Positions 7,674 through 9,509 of a DNA stretch of 9,509 nucleotides are shown here, piece after piece (position 1 is the stretch's first letter; each line of letters begins with the position of its first letter). The stretch lies in contig CAJXII010000055.1 of NCBI GenBank assembly GCA_913054415.1, positions 1-9,509 of the forward strand, given 5' to 3'. This DNA comes from an uncultured Arcobacter sp. (GTDB lineage Bacteria > Campylobacterota > Campylobacteria > Campylobacterales > Arcobacteraceae). Made by a program: the position numbers and the translations under genes. The notes under the pieces were generated by a model that worked only from the letters and a program-made list of their open reading frames with translations, made no database searches and was not told the DNA's origin.

Positions 7674-7678
7674 CCTAA

Positions 7679-7708
7679 TTCCCATCATCCCTCAATGGGG
7701 ATGCATAC
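7679..7708. repeat. REP-like palindrome, left copy
   Basis: A GC-rich island in very AT-rich DNA. TTCCCAT (7679-7685) pairs with ATGGGGA (7695-7701, one G-U) around a 9-nt loop, and GCATAC follows (7703-7708). It matches 9198-9224 with one indel and two substitutions, and the similarity continues weakly for about 11 bp. The form (palindrome of CCC and GGG arms followed by GCATAC) resembles widespread REP-like intergenic palindromes in proteobacteria. That comparison is from memory. Confidence 0.7.
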
Positions 7709-7738
7709 AACAATCTAAATATTAATTTTCCAACTTAA

Positions 7739-7831
7739 ATGGTGCAATTATTGGATAATAATAATCAAAAATTTAGAGATGTGAAACCACTTCATTTCTT
7801 AGCACTTCCTGTATGGAGTCAATATTTTTAA
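7739..7831 (+). pseudogene. Short 30-codon ORF, possible gene remnant
   Basis: Between the REP-like element and the first toxin-antitoxin module, ATG GTG ... TAA encodes 30 residues ending FRDVKPLHFLALPVWSQYF. It has no good ribosome binding site and an in-frame stop (7736-7738) directly before the ATG. The C-terminal composition, with Trp, Pro and His, looks more protein-like than random AT-rich DNA. It could be the tail of a decayed gene brought in with the insertion. It may equally be chance. Confidence 0.2.
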
Positions 7832-7863
7832 AACTTAAATTTAAACAAATTCTTAAAGTATTA

Positions 7864-7882
7864 TGGTATGATAAAAGTATGA
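7864..7882 (+). promoter_or_regulatory. Promoter and candidate operator of the MazF-type module
   Basis: An extended -10 element TGgTATGAT (7864-7872) lies about 43 bp before the antitoxin ATG. The hexamer GTATGA occurs twice in direct orientation, 7866-7871 (over the -10) and 7877-7882, 11 bp apart. Ribbon-helix-helix antitoxins usually bind such closely spaced repeats to repress their own promoter. The operator role is inference. Confidence 0.4.
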
Positions 7883-7914
7883 ATTAAATATTACTAATGT
7901 TAAGGAGTTTAATT

Positions 7915-8157
7915 ATGGTAAGAAAAACAGTAGCAATAAGAGATGATTTATTTCATAATTTAGAACTAAATCATATTATAAATCAGTATCAATCGTTTTC
8001 AGAGTTAGTATCAAATGCCTTACAGCTTTTGATAGAAAAACAAAAAAAAGAACAATATAAATTAGCGATGATAGAAGCTTCAAAAGATGAATTATATATT
8101 CAAGATATGAAAAGTATTGAAAATGAGTTTAAATATTCAGATGAGCAGATTAAATAA
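7915..8157 (+). CDS. Ribbon-helix-helix antitoxin of a MazEF-like module
   Basis: An 80-residue protein with N-terminal basic strand MVRKTVAIRDDL, then two helices (about 15-26 and 31-48) with the SFSELVSNALQLLIEK pattern of CopG/MetJ-type ribbon-helix-helix domains. A charged C-terminal tail (about 50-80) would wrap around the toxin. It should dimerise on operator DNA and neutralise the downstream MazF-like RNase by direct binding. Start choice: TAAGGAG (7901-7907) lies 7 nt before the ATG at 7915. An upstream in-frame ATG at 7897 precedes the SD and was rejected. Its TAA stop shares one base with the toxin ATG (TAATG), implying translational coupling. This antitoxin is RHH-type, as with B. 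subtilis EndoAI, rather than an AbrB-fold MazE. Confidence 0.85.
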   Translation: MVRKTVAIRDDLFHNLELNHIINQYQSFSELVSNALQLLIEKQKKEQYKLAMIEASKDELYIQDMKSIENEFKYSDEQIK

Positions 8158-8492
8158 TGAATCAATATGATGTATATTTAGCAGACTTAAATCCAACTAT
8201 TGGTAGGGAACAATTTGGGAAAAGACCAGTTTTAATTATTTCAAATAATTATGAAAACTTACTTGATATAGTTACGATTATTCCAATTACTTCACTCAAA
8301 GATGGAAGAAGAATATATCCAAATGAATTATTATTGCAGGATGAACTTGAAAAGCCATCAATTCTACTTTGTCAGCAAATTAGAACTATTTCAAAAAATA
8401 GATTGATTACAAAACTAACTTCTATTGATAATTATATTACTCAAAAAAGAATAGTAGATATACTTTGTCTAAGATTTGAAGATGTGAGTTAA
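8157..8492 (+). CDS. mazF: MazF/PemK-family endoribonuclease toxin
   Basis: The 111-residue protein has the full MazF/PemK fold signature: N-terminal YDVYLADLNPTIGREQFGKRPVLIIS, central TIIPITS and C-terminal LCQQIRTISKNRL. These toxins are ribosome-independent, sequence-specific mRNA interferases that stop growth when the antitoxin is degraded. Arg23 (in KRPVLII) and Thr45 (in PITS) correspond to the catalytic Arg25 and Thr48 of B. subtilis EndoA/MazF. Both are present, so the toxin is probably active. Length is normal for the family. Its ATG overlaps the antitoxin stop by one base. No clear terminator follows; a 10-bp inverted repeat with a 43-nt spacer lies just downstream. Confidence 0.92.
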   Translation: MNQYDVYLADLNPTIGREQFGKRPVLIISNNYENLLDIVTIIPITSLKDGRRIYPNELLLQDELEKPSILLCQQIRTISKNRLITKLTSIDNYITQKRIVDILCLRFEDVS

Positions 8493-8509
8493 TTGCCTAT
8501 AACAAATCA

Positions 8510-8569
8510 CTAAAACTGTGAAAATAGACCATATAAAGCCCAAACACCAAGATATATTCTTTTAGTCAT
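8510..8569 (-). other. Possible 19-residue hydrophobic peptide (very uncertain)
   Basis: In the 153-bp gap between the two toxin-antitoxin modules, the minus strand encodes MTKRIYLGVWALYGLFSQF: basic N-terminus, then a short hydrophobic aromatic stretch. That could be a membrane peptide or the surviving 5' end of a disrupted membrane protein gene. It has no convincing Shine-Dalgarno or promoter, so it is recorded only as a candidate. Confidence 0.12.
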
Positions 8570-8581
8570 TATCTATTTTCA
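8519..8581. repeat. 10-bp perfect inverted repeat downstream of mazF
   Basis: TGAAAATAGA (8519-8528) is the exact reverse complement of TCTATTTTCA (8572-8581), separated by 43 nt. The right arm ends 4 bp before the -35 box of the next module. It might form an RNA hairpin ending the MazF transcript or be a protein site. There is no T-run typical of an intrinsic terminator. Confidence 0.4.
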
Positions 8582-8585
8582 TCTA

Positions 8586-8614
8586 TTGACATTCTGAATA
8601 AAATTGAATATAAT
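8586..8614 (+). promoter_or_regulatory. Perfect-consensus sigma-70 promoter of the RelE-type module
   Basis: TTGACA (8586-8591), a 17-bp spacer, and TATAAT (8609-8614) match the full vegetative consensus with ideal spacing. Transcription would begin near 8621, leaving a leader of about 25 nt with AAAGG (8634-8638) as ribosome binding site. Two TGAATA hexamers (8595-8600 and 8605-8610), 10 bp apart in direct orientation, lie between and over the promoter elements. They are a candidate operator for the ribbon-helix-helix antitoxin. Confidence 0.8.
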
Positions 8615-8645
8615 AGCTCTATAAAATATTTAAAAAGGTTGCTAC

Positions 8646-8882
8646 ATGAAAACTTTAACATTAAGAGTTGATGATGATATTTATAATATAATTAAATTAG
8701 CCTCAGATGGTGCAAAAAGGAATATATCAAATTTTATAGAATATGCAACACTGCAATATCTTACATCTTCGCAATATGTTGATAATAGTGAAATGAATGA
8801 GATATTAGAAGATAAAGAATTTATAAAAAGTCTCAATCGTGGACTAAAAGAAGCTAAAAGTGGAGATTATACAATTGTATGA
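8646..8882 (+). CDS. Ribbon-helix-helix antitoxin of a RelBE/ParDE-like module
   Basis: A 78-residue protein beginning with the strand MKTLTLRVDDDIYNIIKLAS, followed by a helix-turn-helix-like RNISNFIEYATLQYL segment (about 25-39). Together these form a CopG/RelB-type ribbon-helix-helix DNA-binding domain. The acidic to mixed tail (about 45-78, SEMNEILEDKEFIKSLNRGLKEAKSGDYTIV) is the likely toxin-binding region, and GDY near the C-terminus is typical of this antitoxin group. It probably represses its own very strong promoter together with the toxin. AAAGG sits 7 nt before the ATG. Its 3' end overlaps the toxin reading frame and contains the toxin's likely ribosome binding site. Confidence 0.85.
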   Translation: MKTLTLRVDDDIYNIIKLASDGAKRNISNFIEYATLQYLTSSQYVDNSEMNEILEDKEFIKSLNRGLKEAKSGDYTIV

Positions 8883-9144
8883 TTTTCTAATAGCCCAGAC
8901 CAAAGAGTTTGAAAAAAATATCAAAAAATTAGATACTAAGATCTATACAAAAATTAAAAATATAGTTTATCCACAACTTAAAAAAAATCCTTTTTATGGA
9001 ACAAATATAAAAAAATTAAAAGGTGAATATGAAGGTGTTTATAGATATAGACTTGGAAATTATAGATTATTTTATGTTGTAGATAATAATAAGATTATTG
9101 TAATAGTTACTGCTATATCTCATAGACAAAATGCATATAAATAA
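8875..9144 (+). CDS. RelE/ParE-superfamily toxin
   Basis: An 89-residue protein (YDFLIAQTKEFEKNIKKLD ... GEYEGVYRYRLGNYRLFYVVDNNKIIVIVTAISHRQNAY). It has the RelE/ParE pattern of helices followed by a beta-sheet, with the family core LKGEYEGVYRYRLGNYRLFY (about residues 49-68) and the C-terminal HR-x-x-AY. Toxins of this superfamily either cleave ribosome-bound mRNA (RelE) or poison gyrase (ParE); the sequence alone does not tell which. There is no in-frame ATG at the 5' end. I prefer TTG at 8875, with GGAG (8862-8865) 9 nt upstream. It gives the N-terminus MYDFL that I recall for homologues. GTG at 8860 would add five residues but lacks a good SD. The start overlaps the antitoxin end by 8 bp, so translation is coupled. 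Confidence 0.88.
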   Translation: MYDFLIAQTKEFEKNIKKLDTKIYTKIKNIVYPQLKKNPFYGTNIKKLKGEYEGVYRYRLGNYRLFYVVDNNKIIVIVTAISHRQNAYK

Positions 9145-9160
9145 ATAACAAATTTCTTAA

Positions 9161-9188
9161 AAAAACTATCTTTTTTTGATAATTTTTT
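9161..9188 (+). terminator. Weak AT-only terminator candidate after the RelE-type toxin
   Basis: An A-run, TATC, a T-run, GATA and a final T-run could form an AU-only hairpin with one mismatch followed by a U-tract. It is weak. The REP-like palindrome (9192-9224) and the duplicated DAHP synthase terminator (9308-9340) that follow may provide the effective transcription end. Confidence 0.25.
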
Positions 9189-9191
9189 CTC

Positions 9192-9224
9192 TCGTCCCCC
9201 ATCATCCTCGATGGGGACGCATAC
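9192..9224. repeat. REP-like palindrome, right copy
   Basis: CGTCCCCCATC (9193-9203) pairs with GATGGGGACG (9210-9219) as a 10-bp stem with one bulged C and a 6-nt loop, and GCATAC follows (9219-9224). It is the second, better preserved copy of the palindrome at 7679-7708 and has the same orientation. The pair brackets both toxin-antitoxin modules, about 1.5 kb apart. Confidence 0.75.
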
Positions 9225-9258
9225 TGCAATTTAAAAAAAACAATAAACTAAGATAGGC

Positions 9259-9340
9259 AAATACAGACCAATCTTTAGAGTTAGCATTTATGATAGCAGA
9301 TGCTCTAAAAGAAGCTAGATAAAATTTAGCTTCTTTATTT
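9259..9340 (+). repeat. Direct repeat, right copy (DAHP synthase 3'-end fragment)
   Basis: This is the exact duplicate (77 bp identical, 9264-9340) of the DAHP synthase 3' end. It could encode TDQSLELAFMIADALKEAR followed by TAA, but an in-frame TAG at 9254-9256 and the lack of any start show it is not expressed as protein. Homology stops abruptly on both sides. It has the form expected of a displaced original gene end at the distal junction of an insertion. Confidence 0.95.
9308..9340 (+). terminator. Duplicated terminator hairpin
   Basis: The 10-bp stem and 9-nt loop of the DAHP synthase terminator are fully preserved (9308-9317 with 9327-9336). The T-run is cut to three by the end of the repeat (aTTTcaag instead of aTTTTTcc). 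It could still stop read-through from the toxin-antitoxin genes, less efficiently. Confidence 0.55.
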
Positions 9341-9508
9341 CAAGTGCAATAGCTTTTTGCTCATCTGTTGCTATTGTAAAGATAGGTATTTTACTTTTTA
9401 TAGTATCCAAATATATATCATATATAGAAAAATAACTTATAACCCAAATAAATTCATAATATAAAATCTACCATCCAATTCTAAAAAAGTATCATTTTTT
9501 TTCACAAG
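9315..9508 (-). pseudogene. Frameshifted 3' part of an unidentified convergent gene
   Basis: Reading in from the right edge on the minus strand, one frame encodes LVKKNDTFLELDGRFYIMNLFGL and then stops at 9439-9437. A second frame is open from 9467 to a TAG at 9317-9315 and encodes FIWVISYFSIYDIYLDTIKS, then KIPIFTIATDEQKAIALEIK and KLNFI. Both halves look like real protein, and joining them by one frameshift somewhere in 9437-9467 gives a continuous C-terminal region of about 65 residues. The last codons and the stop lie inside the duplicated DAHP synthase 3' end. The family is not recognised. It is probably the original convergent neighbour of the DAHP synthase gene, now separated from it by the toxin-antitoxin insertion. 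A sequencing error is an alternative cause of the frame break. Confidence 0.5.
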
Positions 9509-9509
9509 G

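Noticed and set aside
6550..7688. Three minus-strand ORFs (6550-6735, 7083-7394, 7455-7688) opposite the DAHP synthase gene
   Set aside because: All are antisense shadows of a well-conserved enzyme, without ribosome binding sites.
8493..8645. Integron attC-like site after mazF (TATAACAAATC resembles a cassette boundary)
   Set aside because: No matching GTTRRRY core or imperfect palindrome of attC type follows at a plausible distance, and the TA modules keep their own promoters.
7672..9258. Insertion sequence or recombinase gene within the repeat-bracketed segment
   Set aside because: All sizeable ORFs there are toxins or antitoxins. No transposase, tyrosine or serine recombinase motif and no IS-type inverted ends were found.
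9259..9320. Second DAHP synthase gene truncated at the right copy of the repeat
   Set aside because: Only the last 19-20 codons are present, preceded by an in-frame TAG (9254-9256) and unrelated sequence. It is a duplicated 3' end, not a gene.
1..9509. tRNA, rRNA or CRISPR array
   Set aside because: No cloverleaf, rRNA-like segment or regularly spaced repeat series is visible on either strand.

Overview
The window is very AT-rich and looks like chromosomal DNA of a Campylobacterota (epsilonproteobacterial) genome. The evidence is the low GC, the -10-dominated promoters, a plant-type (class II) DAHP synthase, and a TrkA-domain protein of the kind (COG3400) I associate with that phylum. I cannot name a genus from sequence alone.

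Left half, minus strand (1-4926): a 472-residue TrkA-N/RCK_C-like protein, prs (PRPP synthetase), lepA (elongation factor 4) and a ComF-type phosphoribosyltransferase. prs, lepA and comF are 16-19 bp apart and look like one operon behind a TATAAT box at 3473-3478. A new gene with a very strong Shine-Dalgarno leaves the window at base 1. The TrkA-like gene appears to be leaderless: a TATAAT box ends exactly 6 nt before its ATG.

Middle, plus strand (4983-7653): a divergent operon of a 103-residue single-pass membrane protein, transaldolase (tal) and class II DAHP synthase, with 2-nt intergenic gaps. Transaldolase can supply erythrose-4-phosphate, which DAHP synthase condenses with PEP to start the shikimate pathway. 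The DAHP synthase stop codon lies in the loop of its own intrinsic terminator.

Right end (7590-9509): an accessory insertion. Two complete type II toxin-antitoxin modules lie in tandem: RHH antitoxin plus MazF/PemK toxin, then RHH antitoxin plus RelE/ParE toxin. They are bracketed by two copies of a REP-like GC-rich palindrome in the same orientation. Outside these is an exact 77-bp direct repeat: the last 19 codons, stop and terminator of the DAHP synthase gene recur at 9264-9340, 1669 bp downstream. Right of that copy lies a frameshifted minus-strand ORF remnant that takes its stop codon from the repeat. The simplest reading is that a 1.67-kb TA-bearing segment inserted at the DAHP synthase 3' end, regenerated that end, and left the original terminator and original convergent neighbour on the far side. 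No recombinase is visible, so the segment would be non-autonomous or decayed. This is the most unusual part of the window.
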